Of a stretch of 64,000 nt of DNA, positions 50,049 through 59,028 are shown one piece after another (position 1 is the stretch's first letter; the number at the start of each line of letters is the position of its first letter). The translations under genes were made by a program, and so were the position numbers. The stretch is from Pseudonocardia alni (lineage in GTDB: Bacteria > Actinomycetota > Actinomycetes > Mycobacteriales > Pseudonocardiaceae). Location: positions 1,922,001-1,986,000 of the forward strand of contig NZ_PHUJ01000003.1 of NCBI RefSeq assembly GCF_002813375.1. The letters are read 5' to 3'. A model generated the notes under the pieces. The model searched no databases and was not told the DNA's origin. It saw only the letters and a list, made by a program, of their open reading frames with translations.

Positions 50049-50462
50049 CAGGTGCCTCCGGCTCCAGCAGACCGACGGCAACCGTGAGTCGCCGCGAGTG
50101 TGCGTCTGTTCTGGCACGCATATGGCACACAACCGCCCGTCTGGGTAACCGCCATCGGCGGCGCGGATCCGGCACGGGGATGCACCGGGCCGGACAGCAC
50201 TGAACCGGGTGGCAATGTCCACTGAAGTTGACCCCGGGGTGACGGCCGTCGTTGGCTCCAGCGGCGGAGGTGCTCGTAGTGCCGGGTGACGAGCCCGCCG
50301 TGCCGTGGTGAGGGAGTGGCCTGATCTTGACGGTTGTTGTCCGTCCAGCCACTGGAGTTCGCGGAAGGCGATCGACGATGCTGGGTCGCTCGACGCGCGA
50401 GAGCGTGCGTCGGCTCGCGGCTCGGGTCGCGGGCAAGCGTTGCTGGAAGGAGCGTGTTCTCC

Positions 50463-51323
50463 ATGTCGACGGGCGCCCCGGTCGATGGGTTCACCCTGAG
50501 CTTCGACCGTCGAGGATCGGTGGGTCGGCCGCCGGTGGTCCTGCTTCATGGTTGGCCCGGGGACCGGACGGACATGGCGTCCGTCGCCGAGAGGCTCGGG
50601 GACGAGTTCGACGTCGTCATGCCGGACCTGCGCGGTTTCGGCGCCTCGGACAAGCACCTCCGCGACCCCGGCGACTACTACGGTCTGGTGGCCCAGGCCC
50701 GCAGTGTCACGGGACTGATCGAAGAACTGGGGCTCTCCCGAGTCGTGCTGGGCGGTTACGACATCGGCAGCAGGGTCGGTCAGCAACTCGCGAAGGACAG
50801 GCCCGACCTGCTCAGCGCCATGGTCATCACGCCACCAGCTCCAGGCGTCGGGTCACGGATTCTCAGCGAAGGTCCGTTTCGCGAGTTCTGGTATCAGTCA
50901 TTCCATCATCTCGACCTGGCAGAGAAGCTCCTCGACGGGAAACCGGACGCTGTGCGGGACTATCTGGAGTACTTCTGGAACCACTGGTCCGGCCCTGATT
51001 TCGTCGTGGACGCCGCCCGGCTCGAACACCTGACGTCGGTGTATGGCCCCGCCGGCGCGTTCGTTGCTTCGATCGGGTACTACCGAGCGGCCGGAGACGT
51101 CGTGGCGCGCTACCTGGGCGAGACGGTCCCCGACGGGAAGATCGTGGTCCCCACGACGTTCCTCTGGGCCGAGCACGACCCCCTGTTCCTGGGCGCCTGG
51201 TCCGACCGTGTCGGAGAGTTCTTCGCGCAGGTCACCGTGCAGCACGTGGATGGGGTCGGCCACTTCGTCCCGGTCGAGGCGCCCGACACGTTCGCCGACG
51301 CCATCGTGCAAGCAGGCAAGTGA
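50463..51323 (+). CDS. Epoxide-hydrolase-like alpha/beta hydrolase
   Basis: A 286-aa alpha/beta hydrolase of the soluble epoxide hydrolase/haloacetate dehalogenase group. HGWPGD near residue 29 is the oxyanion motif, DLRGFGASDK follows, and the nucleophile is Asp in GGYDIGSRVGQQLA. The cap region has the FREFWYQSFHHLDLAEKLL run, and HVDGVGHFVPVEAP holds the catalytic His. It hydrolyses an epoxide or C-halogen bond. GGAAGGAG precedes ATG 50463. Some codons end in A or T more than in the left part of the window, consistent with a different history. Confidence 0.85.
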   Translation: MSTGAPVDGFTLSFDRRGSVGRPPVVLLHGWPGDRTDMASVAERLGDEFDVVMPDLRGFGASDKHLRDPGDYYGLVAQARSVTGLIEELGLSRVVLGGYDIGSRVGQQLAKDRPDLLSAMVITPPAPGVGSRILSEGPFREFWYQSFHHLDLAEKLLDGKPDAVRDYLEYFWNHWSGPDFVVDAARLEHLTSVYGPAGAFVASIGYYRAAGDVVARYLGETVPDGKIVVPTTFLWAEHDPLFLGAWSDRVGEFFAQVTVQHVDGVGHFVPVEAPDTFADAIVQAGK

Positions 51324-51409
51324 GCCCCTGAGGGGCAGGTGGTCGGAGCCGTCCGAGACCGCGAACACGGCATGGTCCGAAGGATCAGGAGGCCGCTCCT
51401 CGTCGGGCG

Positions 51410-51513
51410 CGGGCGTGGGCACGTCGGTGGGACCGGGTGCCGGTCGGCGAGCTCCCGGATCGAGAGTTGATCGCGGCGGATGGCCTCGTAGACCTGCACC
51501 CGCGACCCCACAT
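51410..51513 (-). pseudogene. Relic of IS21-family transposase IstA N-terminus
   Basis: The minus strand reads RVQVYEAIRRDQLSIRELAD followed by RH, the start of the helix-turn-helix domain of IS21-type transposases, whose full copies read RRDxRVEGLSIRELADRHGVHRRTVRQAL. Four residues are missing inside and the match stops after ADRH. There is no DDE domain, istB or terminal repeat nearby. It is the only visible insertion-sequence trace and lies in the 381-bp gap between the epoxide hydrolase and the glycosidase-like pseudogene. Confidence 0.6.
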
Positions 51514-51704
51514 CCGGCCCCCCACCCGTGGTCGCCGCCAGCATGGCGCCGACGCGACAGGGGTGGGGCCCAACAGCGCCGTCACGTCGTCCCGGGCGTG
51601 TCGCAGATGGGGCCAACCAACTCCGGCACTCAGATCTTGGCCTGATCATTGCACGAAGGGGACTGCCCAGGGTTCAGCTGACTCCGGCCGTGTAACCGCA
51701 TCGA

Positions 51705-52779
51705 TCAGCAGGTCGGCAGATCAAGCGTCAGGGACGCCACCGACAGGTAGAACGGTGCGGGCACCGGCGGGCGACGCAGCCGGCCGACCCGCCCGAGCAT
51801 CAGGCGGGGCCACCGCGGGGTGTCCCGGACGCCCGTCAGCAGCACCGTGGCGCGAGCGGGGTTGGCAGGATCGAACGCGAGCCCCGGGCCGTAGGTTCCG
51901 CGGGCCGTCCAGATGGGAGTACCCGGCGCGTCGGTGTCGAGGAACCGCCGCGGCTGCGACCAGTCCGCGCGGTCGGCGCTGGGGCGCGCCGCTGTGCTCC
52001 ACCAGAGGCCCTGCGGCGGGAAGCCGCCCGTGTCGTGGAGGTCGGACCCTCGTGCAAGCAGCATCACCCACCCGTCGCCGCGCGGCGCGATCGCGATGTC
52101 GAAGAAGCCCTCGTCCGGCCCGGCGAACACGCGCGGCGGCGTCCAACCGGTCAGGCCGTCCTCGCTCTCGACGCAGTGCAGCTCGTAGTCGGGGTGCTCG
52201 CCGGGACCGATCTCGTGCGGGTTGGCCTGGTACCACATCCGGTAGCGACTCCCGGAGTGAACGACGCGCGGTTCGAGCACGCTCCACCGCGGGGCGCTGC
52301 CCTCCAGCACCGGAGCTCCGCGCCGCCGCCACTGACCGTCGGTGTGCTCCAGCACGCCGATTGCCTACTTGCTCCCGGGCCCGTAGTGCTTGGCGTTCGC
52401 CCGGCCCGAGTAATAGATCCGAGCGCCGTTGCCCGCAGCCGGCGGGACGTAGCTCGGGGTGTGCATGCCGGCAGCGTCCCAACTGCCCTTCGGCGGGTCG
52501 GCGGCCAGCGGTCGGGCCCGGCCCCGGGGGTTGCGGGTCGATCCGCCATGGACCGACAGGGCCGGTCGCCTCGTCGACCAGGTGCGCGCGGAACAGGCGG
52601 TTGCGGAACGTGGTGGTGAAGCCGCCGACGAACAGGGTCCACCGGTCGTCGACGAGGTGGACGTTCGGGTCACCGACACCGAGCAGCCCTCGCGGCATCG
52701 GACCGTCAAGCATGTCCCACAGCACAATCGGCGCGGGGCTGCCCTGCGATCGCCACAGATCGGGCTGGTCGGCGTTCAT
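51705..52779 (-). pseudogene. Broken five-bladed-propeller glycosidase-like gene
   Basis: From ATG 52779 (AGGAGGT upstream) the protein starts MNADQPDLWRSQGSPAPIVL and reaches WRIDPQPPGPG, then must shift frame near 52500-52530 to continue as PPKGSWDAAGMHTPSYVPPA. In that frame a TAG at 52365-52367 interrupts before GVLEHTDGQWRRRGAPVL, and the rest runs to 51705. HLVDDRWTLFVGGF, RIYYSGRANAK, EPRVVHSGSRYRMWYQANPH and HCVESEDGLTGW are strand motifs of GH43/GH32-like beta-propellers. Two lesions make a full product impossible, yet the sequence is otherwise well preserved, so inactivation looks recent. Total length would be about 357 codons. Confidence 0.65.
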
Positions 52780-53059
52780 GGGGGTGACCTCCTGGCTGGA
52801 GACGCGCGGCAGCGCGCTGACTCCCCTGCGGATCAGGTAGGTCGGTTCCCAGAAACTACCGCGGTGTCCGGTTCGGCAGCAACCGGCTCACACGATGCCT
52901 ACGTTCCTGCGGCTACCTGGACCTTTGCCGCCATCTGCCGCCGCAAGTCCGCCGACATCGGGTGACCACTTCCAATGACGACACGGGGTGCAGGCTGAGA
53001 GGAGCTCGCGCGGCACCTCCTCGACTCGTGGGTACGGGCTACGAAAGGTGACTTGTACA

Positions 53060-54421
53060 TCAGCCGACCTCTCCGTCCCGGAAGCGGACGTCGGCACCGA
53101 CTTGAGCGCCGGTGTCGCCGTCGGCGAGCTCGGTCGAGGACACGCCCTCCCCGCGCAGCCGGGCCGCATTGAAGGTGCGCACGTTCGCCAGCGACGCGGC
53201 CAGTCCCAGGGCAGCGGCGATCGGGGCGATGACGAACGCCGGGGTGGCGCCGAGCATGTCGGTGAGCAGCCCAGCACCGAACTGACCCGCGGCAGTGCCG
53301 ATCGGTCCCCCGGCGCACAACACGGCCATGGCGGTGGCCATGAACGGCAACGGTGTCTGGGCTTCGGTCAGCGCGTACAAGGTGACCATGTAAGGGCCGA
53401 CAGCCAGCCCGGCGACCGCGATCGCGACCGGCAGTAGACCGGCCACCGCCCCCCAGAACAGCAGCATCATGCCGAGCACCAGGGCAAGCGGGAACAGCCA
53501 GCGGCGCAGAGCGAGGCTGAACCCCGGAGGCAGCCAGGCGCATGCCGCGCCCGCGATCGCGCTCCCGATTCCGAGCTCGGCGAAGTACAGCCCAGCCAGC
53601 TGTGGTGTGCCCTGTGCAGCGGCGTACGCGGTGACGCCGGTCTGCGCCACCCCGAAGATGACCCCGACGCTGATCATCGCGACGGTCAGCGTCACCAGGG
53701 ACGGCCAGTCCAGTCTGGCCCCCGCCCGGCCTGCGGCCGAGCTCGGGACCGGCCCGGCGGCTGCGGACGACGTACCTGTCGCTGGCCCGCTGGAGCCGGC
53801 CTCGGGGGTGGCATCCTCGCTCGACAGGTCTGCGTAGTGGCGAGCGAGCGGCGCGGCGGCGACCACGAGCAGGACAGCGGCGCCCAGCAGCGGGCCTGCC
53901 TGCGGGAATCCCCACGCGACGGTAGGAATCAGCAGGAGGAGACCAACCAGCGCCGGGCCGAGCACGAAGCTGCCCTCGTCAGCGGCCCCCTCGTACGACA
54001 TCGCAGTCCGGACCAGGTGAGTGTCGCCGCCGCGAAGCTGCCCGGACCAGTGCACTCGGACCAGGGGGCCAACCTGGGGCTGCGTCAGCCCGACCAGGAC
54101 CGCCGCAACAACGATGATGACCGGCCCGGCACCACGGCTGACGAGCACCAGCAGCAGGATGCTGGCTGCGTTGAGCAGCGCAGCCCAGAACCCGATCCGG
54201 CGCGGCGGGACCCAGCGAGCCACCGCGCCTACGCACAGGCCGCCCAGAGCGATCGCGATGCTCTGCGCTCCCGCTGCGAACCCAGCAAAGGCGAAACTGC
54301 CGGAACTGGCCTGCAGCAGCACGATCGTGCCCAGAGGCACGACTGCGTACGGGAGGCGCCCGATGAGAGCAAGGGCAAGGAAACTCGGGCGCGTTGAACG
54401 GAAGAATCGACGGTAGGACAT
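53060..54421 (-). CDS. MFS transporter
   Basis: A 453-aa, 12-helix major facilitator. The first half includes RLPYAVVPLGTIVLLQASSG and VGAVARWVPPRRIGFWAAL; a hydrophilic loop of about 50 residues rich in Ser, Ala and Gly (DLSSEDATPEAGSSGPATG) separates the halves. It resembles the poorly characterised actinobacterial MFS group with weak motif A. AGGAGACGCC precedes ATG 54421. Role and direction of transport unknown. It stands between two gene-poor stretches. Confidence 0.85.
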   Translation of the reverse strand: MSYRRFFRSTRPSFLALALIGRLPYAVVPLGTIVLLQASSGSFAFAGFAAGAQSIAIALGGLCVGAVARWVPPRRIGFWAALLNAASILLLVLVSRGAGPVIIVVAAVLVGLTQPQVGPLVRVHWSGQLRGGDTHLVRTAMSYEGAADEGSFVLGPALVGLLLLIPTVAWGFPQAGPLLGAAVLLVVAAAPLARHYADLSSEDATPEAGSSGPATGTSSAAAGPVPSSAAGRAGARLDWPSLVTLTVAMISVGVIFGVAQTGVTAYAAAQGTPQLAGLYFAELGIGSAIAGAACAWLPPGFSLALRRWLFPLALVLGMMLLFWGAVAGLLPVAIAVAGLAVGPYMVTLYALTEAQTPLPFMATAMAVLCAGGPIGTAAGQFGAGLLTDMLGATPAFVIAPIAAALGLAASLANVRTFNAARLRGEGVSSTELADGDTGAQVGADVRFRDGEVG

Positions 54422-54730
54422 CGGCGTCTCCTGGCCACAGCGAAGAGACGCGCCTACCCAGCCACCGGACGCGTGCCGTTCCCGATTCTGCCTGGAACGC
54501 TACCGTCAGACGGCCGAGTCGGCACCCGGATACGACAGGGTCGTCGCGCCGTGTCGACGATCGATCAGCGCGCCGGCACCACGGCGGCTGGTTGTGGCCA
54601 CGGCCGGCCCCTGCCGATCGTCGACCCCGCCCGCGGCGAGGCTCCCGCCACCTCGGCGAGCTAACCAGCTCATCTCACCTGCTGGGCATAGGACCGAGCG
54701 AGCCCACCCGCCGGGCTGACCGACTTCACT

Positions 54731-54786
54731 ATTCAGTTTGACTCTTGAACCGTCTCGTGACTCTTTGTCCAGTTCATCAACTGAAT
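54731..54786. repeat. Inverted and direct repeats before the 95-aa gene
   Basis: ATTCAGTT (54731-54738) and AACTGAAT (54779-54786) are perfect inverted arms 40 bp apart. Inside, TGACTCTT occurs at 54739-54746 and again at 54758-54765, a 19-bp period. The stretch is noticeably richer in A and T than its surroundings and lies just before the 95-aa gene, so it probably holds that promoter and its control sites. The rest of the gap from 54422 shows no gene. Confidence 0.55.
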
Positions 54787-54798
54787 CTTGGAGTCGTC

Positions 54799-55086
54799 AT
54801 GTCACTGCCCATCACCGCGATGCTCGACCTGCGCCGGCTCGCCACGCCCGAACTGCACAAGCTCCGGGACGCCCTGACCGTCGAGCTGCAGGGACGTGAC
54901 GACCTCGGCGAGAGTTCGCTGCGACCCGAGCAGTTCGAGCGCCTGCCGGCCCAACTCGGTGACTGGGCCCAGGCACAGGTACTGCGCGCCGCAGCGGAGA
55001 CGAAGGACGGTCAGGTGACTCGGGACCAGTTCTTTGCCTTCCTCGGGCGTTCCGGCGAGGGCCGACTCAACGGGTTCCGCAAGTAG
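54799..55086 (+). CDS. Hypothetical protein, 95 aa
   Basis: A 95-aa soluble protein, not recognised. It is helical and charged (LDLRRLATPELHKLRDALTV, then LRPEQFERLPAQLGDWAQAQ). The ending EGRLNGFRK is basic. ATG 54799 follows TTGGAG by nine bases. Codon bias is normal for the genome, and an AT-rich, repeat-bearing promoter-like region lies directly upstream, which supports expression. Function unknown. Confidence 0.62.
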   Translation: MSLPITAMLDLRRLATPELHKLRDALTVELQGRDDLGESSLRPEQFERLPAQLGDWAQAQVLRAAAETKDGQVTRDQFFAFLGRSGEGRLNGFRK

Positions 55087-55225
55087 CTTGGCGCCCGTCT
55101 CCACAGCCCTCTCCCGGCGAGTGGGCTGAACCCGGCGGGTTGCCTGGGTAAAGAGTAGTTCAACAACCTTGATGATCCGCAGGTCCGAGCGCTAATGAGG
55201 GGGTGACGCGGCCGATAAGCGGTAC

Positions 55226-55912
55226 GTGACTACGCCGCAGAGCCCCTACCAGGGCCACCCCCAGCAGCAGCCCTACTACGGCCAGTATCCGCCCCAGCAG
55301 GGCGGCCAGTACCCGCCGCAGGGCTACCCGCCCCCGCAGGGCCAGTACCCGCAGTACAACCAGGCCCCGCAGATCCCGCCGCCCGCGCCGAAGAAGAAGC
55401 GCACCGGGCTCAAGGTGACCCTCGGGATCCTGGTCGCGATCGTCGTCATCGCGATCGCCACCGGCGGTGGCGGCGACGAGCAGGCCCCGGCCGCCGCCTC
55501 GGGTGACGCGAACGCCGCCCCTGCCGCCGCCGGTGCCCCCTCGAGCGGAGACCAGCCGGTGAAGTTCGGGCAGGAGGCCACCTCCGGGGACCTGGTCATC
55601 TCGGCGTCCGCACCCGAGAAGGTCACCGAGTTCGGCATGACGCAGGCGTGCTCGACGGTCACCTACAAGAACAACGGGTCCAGCCCGGCGTCGTTCAACC
55701 CGTTCGACTGGAAGTTCACCACCCCGGCCGGGGTCGAGGCGTCCGCGTCGATCCCGTTCAACGCCGGGGCGAAGGCCCTGAACTCCGGTCAGCTCGCCCC
55801 GGGCGGCACCACCTCGGGGATGATCTGCGGCGACCAGCAGACCACCGACGTCAACGCGGTGAAGTACGCACCCTCGTTCAGCTTCTCCGACCCGATCACC
55901 TGGACGAACTGA
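55226..55912 (+). CDS. Membrane-anchored DUF4352-like protein with Gln/Pro/Tyr-rich N-terminus
   Basis: A 228-aa protein. Residues 1-50 are a low-complexity cytosolic region of Pro, Gln, Gly and Tyr (QQQPYYGQYPPQQGGQYPPQ). A KKKR stop and one membrane helix follow (LKVTLGILVAIVVIAIAT). The outer part, about residues 105-228, is an immunoglobulin-like DUF4352/telomeric-repeat-type beta domain: GDLVISASAPEKV, STVTYKNNGSSPASFNPFDW, LAPGGTTSGMICG. Two Cys may form a disulfide. GTG 55226 is the likely start. Such proteins are cell-surface or envelope factors of unknown role. A terminator follows. Confidence 0.82.
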   Translation: MTTPQSPYQGHPQQQPYYGQYPPQQGGQYPPQGYPPPQGQYPQYNQAPQIPPPAPKKKRTGLKVTLGILVAIVVIAIATGGGGDEQAPAAASGDANAAPAAAGAPSSGDQPVKFGQEATSGDLVISASAPEKVTEFGMTQACSTVTYKNNGSSPASFNPFDWKFTTPAGVEASASIPFNAGAKALNSGQLAPGGTTSGMICGDQQTTDVNAVKYAPSFSFSDPITWTN

Positions 55913-55978
55913 CCACCCTCCCCCCGAGCTGCGCGCCGAAAGCCGGGGTAGTCACGCACAACGACACGGCGCGCAACC

Positions 55979-56015
55979 GAGGCCCCCGCTGCAGCAGCCC
56001 TGCGGCGGGGGCCTC
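55979..56015 (+). terminator. Hairpin terminator after the DUF4352-like gene
   Basis: GAGGCCCCCGC and GCGGGGGCCTC are perfect 11-bp arms (55979-55989 and 56005-56015) with a 15-base loop, 67 bases after the stop. Confidence 0.7.
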
Positions 56016-56124
56016 GTCATCTCCGCGGCAGGCCCCCGCCGCCATCGTCACCGCCGCGAGACCCGATCTCCAGGCGCAGGCGCATCCCGAGGGGCTCGCG
56101 TGGGGCTGCCGTAGCGTCGCGGCG

Positions 56125-56283
56125 ATGCCTCCTTCCTCCTCCGCCCCCTCGACCAGCCAGGGGCGCCGTGAGCTGGGAGACTCGCCGGCCCTGACGCTCA
56201 CCTCGGTCTTCAACTCCGTCGCCGGCCTTCTGGGGTTTCTGATCGCGGCGTGGGTGATGCCCCAGAACCAGGTCGGGCGGGGA
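56125..56283 (+). pseudogene. N-terminal fragment of a polysaccharide flippase
   Basis: From ATG 56125 the frame reads to LTLTSVFNSVAGLLGFLIAA, then WVMPQNQVG, the first membrane helix of Wzx-type oligosaccharide exporters. After about residue 53 it departs into unrelated sequence with no further helices. It is an isolated stub, the only polysaccharide gene trace here, in the 852-bp gap 55913-56764. Confidence 0.5.
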
Positions 56284-56411
56284 ACGGAGTGCCGCTGCGT
56301 CGCCGCGATCCAGCGGCGAGCCACCCCCCTGGTCCGCGACCCATCGGGCCCATCGGACCCATCCCCCGGGTATCGGACAGCCGGGATATCTCGGGCGGTA
56401 GGCGCGCCGGC

Positions 56412-56654
56412 TCAGGTGCCGACCTCGACCTCGAAGAGCAATCGCTCGAGGTCGAGAGGACGCCCGGCAAGGCCATCGAGGCGAAGGTGCTCACGGCGCC
56501 CCGCGGCGGCGTGCACCACAGCGCTACGGGCACGATCGAGGTGCTGGCGATCCAGAACGCGGAACCCGCGCAGGGTGCCGTGGTACGGGCGGCGCCATTG
56601 CATGATCGTCAGGTCGGTTCCTTCGATCGGGTGCAGGTACACGTGGTTGCCCAT
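56412..56654 (-). CDS. Possible small hypothetical protein, 80 aa
   Basis: A minus-strand frame reads MGNHVYLHPIEGTDLTIMQW, then HGTLRGFRVLDRQHLD, with plausible beta-strand/helix pattern. It lies just downstream of the PucR gene on the same strand. No clear ribosome binding site precedes the ATG and I do not recognise a family, so it may equally be a fragment or a chance frame. Confidence 0.3.
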   Translation of the reverse strand: MGNHVYLHPIEGTDLTIMQWRRPYHGTLRGFRVLDRQHLDRARSAVVHAAAGRREHLRLDGLAGRPLDLERLLFEVEVGT

Positions 56655-56764
56655 CCAGTCGGCAGACGTGCTGACGATAGGTCATCACCTCGTTTGGGTG
56701 GCGCGGACGTTCTGCGATGCAATCCGGCCGCCGGGTTCGGGGCCGAGCGCAGCCGCGGGCGCGG

Positions 56765-58213
56765 CTACGCGGGGCCGTTGCGGATCTGCCAGGCGCGGGT
56801 GGCGATGTGCAGGTTGAGGCGGGTGTCGACGGCTCGGAGGTCGTATCCGGTGAATTCGCGGATGCGGCGCAGCCGGTAGCGCAGGGTGCTGCGGTGGATG
56901 AGCAGCTCGTGCGCGGTGGCGTCGTAGTTGCCACCGCATTCGTAGTACTGCCAGAGGGTGGTGACGAGGTCGTAGTGGTGGGTCCTGTCGTAGTCGATCA
57001 AGTGGCCGAGCCATTCGCGGACGAACTCGGCGACTTCGAGTTCGGATTCTGCGGTGCAGACCATGCGGTAGAAGCCGAGCTCGGCGAAGGTGGTGACACC
57101 GTCGCCGTGCGTCTGGCCCCGCTGGACGCGGAGTGCGCGGTGCGCTTCTCTGTGGGAGCGGGGTAGGTCGGAGGGGTGTGCGCAGGGCCGTCCGACACCG
57201 ATGGCGACCTCGATGCGCGGCAGGGCGTCGCTCACCAGGCGGTGCAACTCCCGCCACTCGTACTCGACCGTGTCGCTCCTGGTGGGTGCAACGACAACGA
57301 TCGAGCCCCCGCGGCGGCCGGTCAGCGCCCGGGACCGGGTGATCCTGACGAGAGCCTGGTCGACGGCCCGGGCGACCCGCTCCGGCTTGTCCGAGCCCGT
57401 GCAGCCGATCATCAGGATCTGGTGGGGTGGGTGGAGGTCGTGGTCCAGGGCCGCCGATCGTGCGAGCGCGCTCTGGTCATCGGTGCCGGTGAGCAGGTCG
57501 TCGACGAGGTTGCCGCGCAGCCGCAGCTCGATCTCCGCCAGGCTGCGTTTGTGGGCCATTTCCATGGCCAGCACGACAGCCGCGAACTCCAGCGCGAGTT
57601 TCTCGTAGGGCCCGGCGGTCCGCGACGGGTCGATCAGAGTGAGAACGCCGAGGACCTCGTCGCCCGGTTGGGCCACCGCGAGGACCCGGTCCCGCTCGCG
57701 CAACGGGCAACCGTTGCGCCGGACGCGGTTGAGCAGCTCCGCGCGATCGTGCGCGGCGCCCTGCCGGCCCGAGGCGGGGGCCTGGTCACCCGCCCACGCG
57801 AGCAGGTTGCCGAACTTGTCCTCGACCTCCACCGCCAGTCCGGTCAGCTCGTGCAGCACGGCGGCGATGGCGACCTCCCCACCCCCGGTCACCACCACGT
57901 CGATCAACAGCTCGTGAGCGCGGCTACGTCGTTCGAGATCGGCCAGCGCGGAGATGAGGTTGTCGTTGACCAACGCGAGTTGGTCGTGGCGTGCCTGCAG
58001 CTCGCCGGAACCAGCGGCCTGATCGGCGCGGTACAGAGCAGCACTGTGGAGCGCCGCACCGGCCTGCCGGGCCACCGCGCGGACCGGTTGCGGATCCACG
58101 TAGTTGTTTATGGCGGCAGGCTGGGCGGCGGCGATCTTGTTTGCTGGTCTCGGTTCGGGCGGGTGGAGCCCGGTTCCGGGTCCGCGCGGGTGATCACCGT
58201 CGGGGGTGCTCAT
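56765..58213 (-). CDS. PucR/CdaR-family transcriptional regulator
   Basis: A 482-aa regulator. The C-terminus has the PucR helix-turn-helix: YYECGGNYDATAHELLIHRS, then TLRYRLRRIREFTGYDL. The middle (residues about 110-230) is a GAF-like domain (ELTGLAVEVEDKFGNLLAW, GVLTLIDPSRTAGPYEKLAL), followed by the GGDEF-like CdaR region (QILMIGCTGSDKPERVARAV). The N-terminal 80 residues look like the tail of another GAF module (RQAGAALHSAALYRADQA). ATG 58213 overlaps the stop of the upstream 160-aa gene. Family members sense small metabolites and control nearby catabolic genes; no target is obvious here. Confidence 0.86.
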   Translation of the reverse strand: MSTPDGDHPRGPGTGLHPPEPRPANKIAAAQPAAINNYVDPQPVRAVARQAGAALHSAALYRADQAAGSGELQARHDQLALVNDNLISALADLERRSRAHELLIDVVVTGGGEVAIAAVLHELTGLAVEVEDKFGNLLAWAGDQAPASGRQGAAHDRAELLNRVRRNGCPLRERDRVLAVAQPGDEVLGVLTLIDPSRTAGPYEKLALEFAAVVLAMEMAHKRSLAEIELRLRGNLVDDLLTGTDDQSALARSAALDHDLHPPHQILMIGCTGSDKPERVARAVDQALVRITRSRALTGRRGGSIVVVAPTRSDTVEYEWRELHRLVSDALPRIEVAIGVGRPCAHPSDLPRSHREAHRALRVQRGQTHGDGVTTFAELGFYRMVCTAESELEVAEFVREWLGHLIDYDRTHHYDLVTTLWQYYECGGNYDATAHELLIHRSTLRYRLRRIREFTGYDLRAVDTRLNLHIATRAWQIRNGPA

Positions 58214-58692
58214 GGTGATGTCTGGTCATCGGGGGCCGGAGTGCGCACTCGGTCGGCTGCGCTGCTGAATGATCCGGACGTCACCTGGGCTGACGGGCGC
58301 CAGCCCCTGCCCGACCAGAGCGGTTGACCGGTCCTGCTGCGTGTCGAGCCGGTTGAGAGGGGGGGTTCGGAGAGCAGTTGGTCGCGGGCGACCAGCAGGG
58401 CGAAGTCGGCCCCGGTGAGGTCGCCGGTTGCGAGGTGGGCGCAGGCGATGCGAGCGGCGGTGTCACCGAGCCTGGTCGGTCGGCTGGTGCTCGGTGCGGG
58501 CCGCAGGCGATGTTCGAGGTCGCCGGTCGATGCTGTCTGCTCGGCGGCCGAGAGGGTGCACAGCCACGCACGGCCGGCATCGACGGCCGCGGGCAGCGGG
58601 TCGGCCCCGGGCGGGGGCCGACCACGTGCGGTACCAGTACGGGGCCGAGGGGCGGCGGTGGCGGTCACCCTCGGGTGGGCGGAGGTGGGCAT
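58210..58692 (-). CDS. Hypothetical protein, 160 aa, coupled to the PucR gene
   Basis: A 160-aa Ala/Arg/Pro/Ser-rich soluble protein, not recognised. The central helical part (AARIACAHLATGDLTGADFA, LLVARDQLLSE) looks folded; both ends are low complexity. GAGAGGGACACC precedes ATG 58692. Its TGA overlaps the PucR ATG (ATGA), the main support that it is real and made together with the regulator. Confidence 0.5.
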   Translation of the reverse strand: MPTSAHPRVTATAAPRPRTGTARGRPPPGADPLPAAVDAGRAWLCTLSAAEQTASTGDLEHRLRPAPSTSRPTRLGDTAARIACAHLATGDLTGADFALLVARDQLLSEPPLSTGSTRSRTGQPLWSGRGWRPSAQVTSGSFSSAADRVRTPAPDDQTSP

Positions 58693-59028
58693 CGGTGTCC
58701 CTCTCAGGTCGGCCTGATCGTGAATCTGCAACGGGAGGCTGGGTCGCGCCGCACGTCCCGCAGGGGCGGCGTGTCGCCCGTGTGGCTCTTTCTCGAACAG
58801 CGTTGACGGTAGGCAGCTCGTGAGGTGTTCCCGAGCCGCAACCGACGGTGGAGGCAGTGTGGAATCGGCGCGGGTCCGAGGCAGCTGACCCGGCTCAGGG
58901 TGCGGGCGGTGATGGCTTCGTCCGTGGCGATCGCGCCGGTGGCGCACAGCAGGATCGAGAGCTCACCCGGGGTCTGCCCTGGGCCACACAGCGATCCGTG
59001 ATGGACGGGTGCGCTGACAGCGGCTCGG
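58693..59028. other. Gene-free stretch, presumed promoter region of the PucR unit
   Basis: No supported gene in 336 bp between the membrane-protein gene end and the 160-aa gene start. The promoter of the 160-aa/PucR unit should be here. No clear palindrome was found. Confidence 0.45.

Noticed and set aside
52365-52367. TAG read as pyrrolysine in the glycosidase-like gene
   Set aside because: A frameshift also breaks the gene and no pyl genes or methylamine methyltransferases are present; simple decay is more likely.
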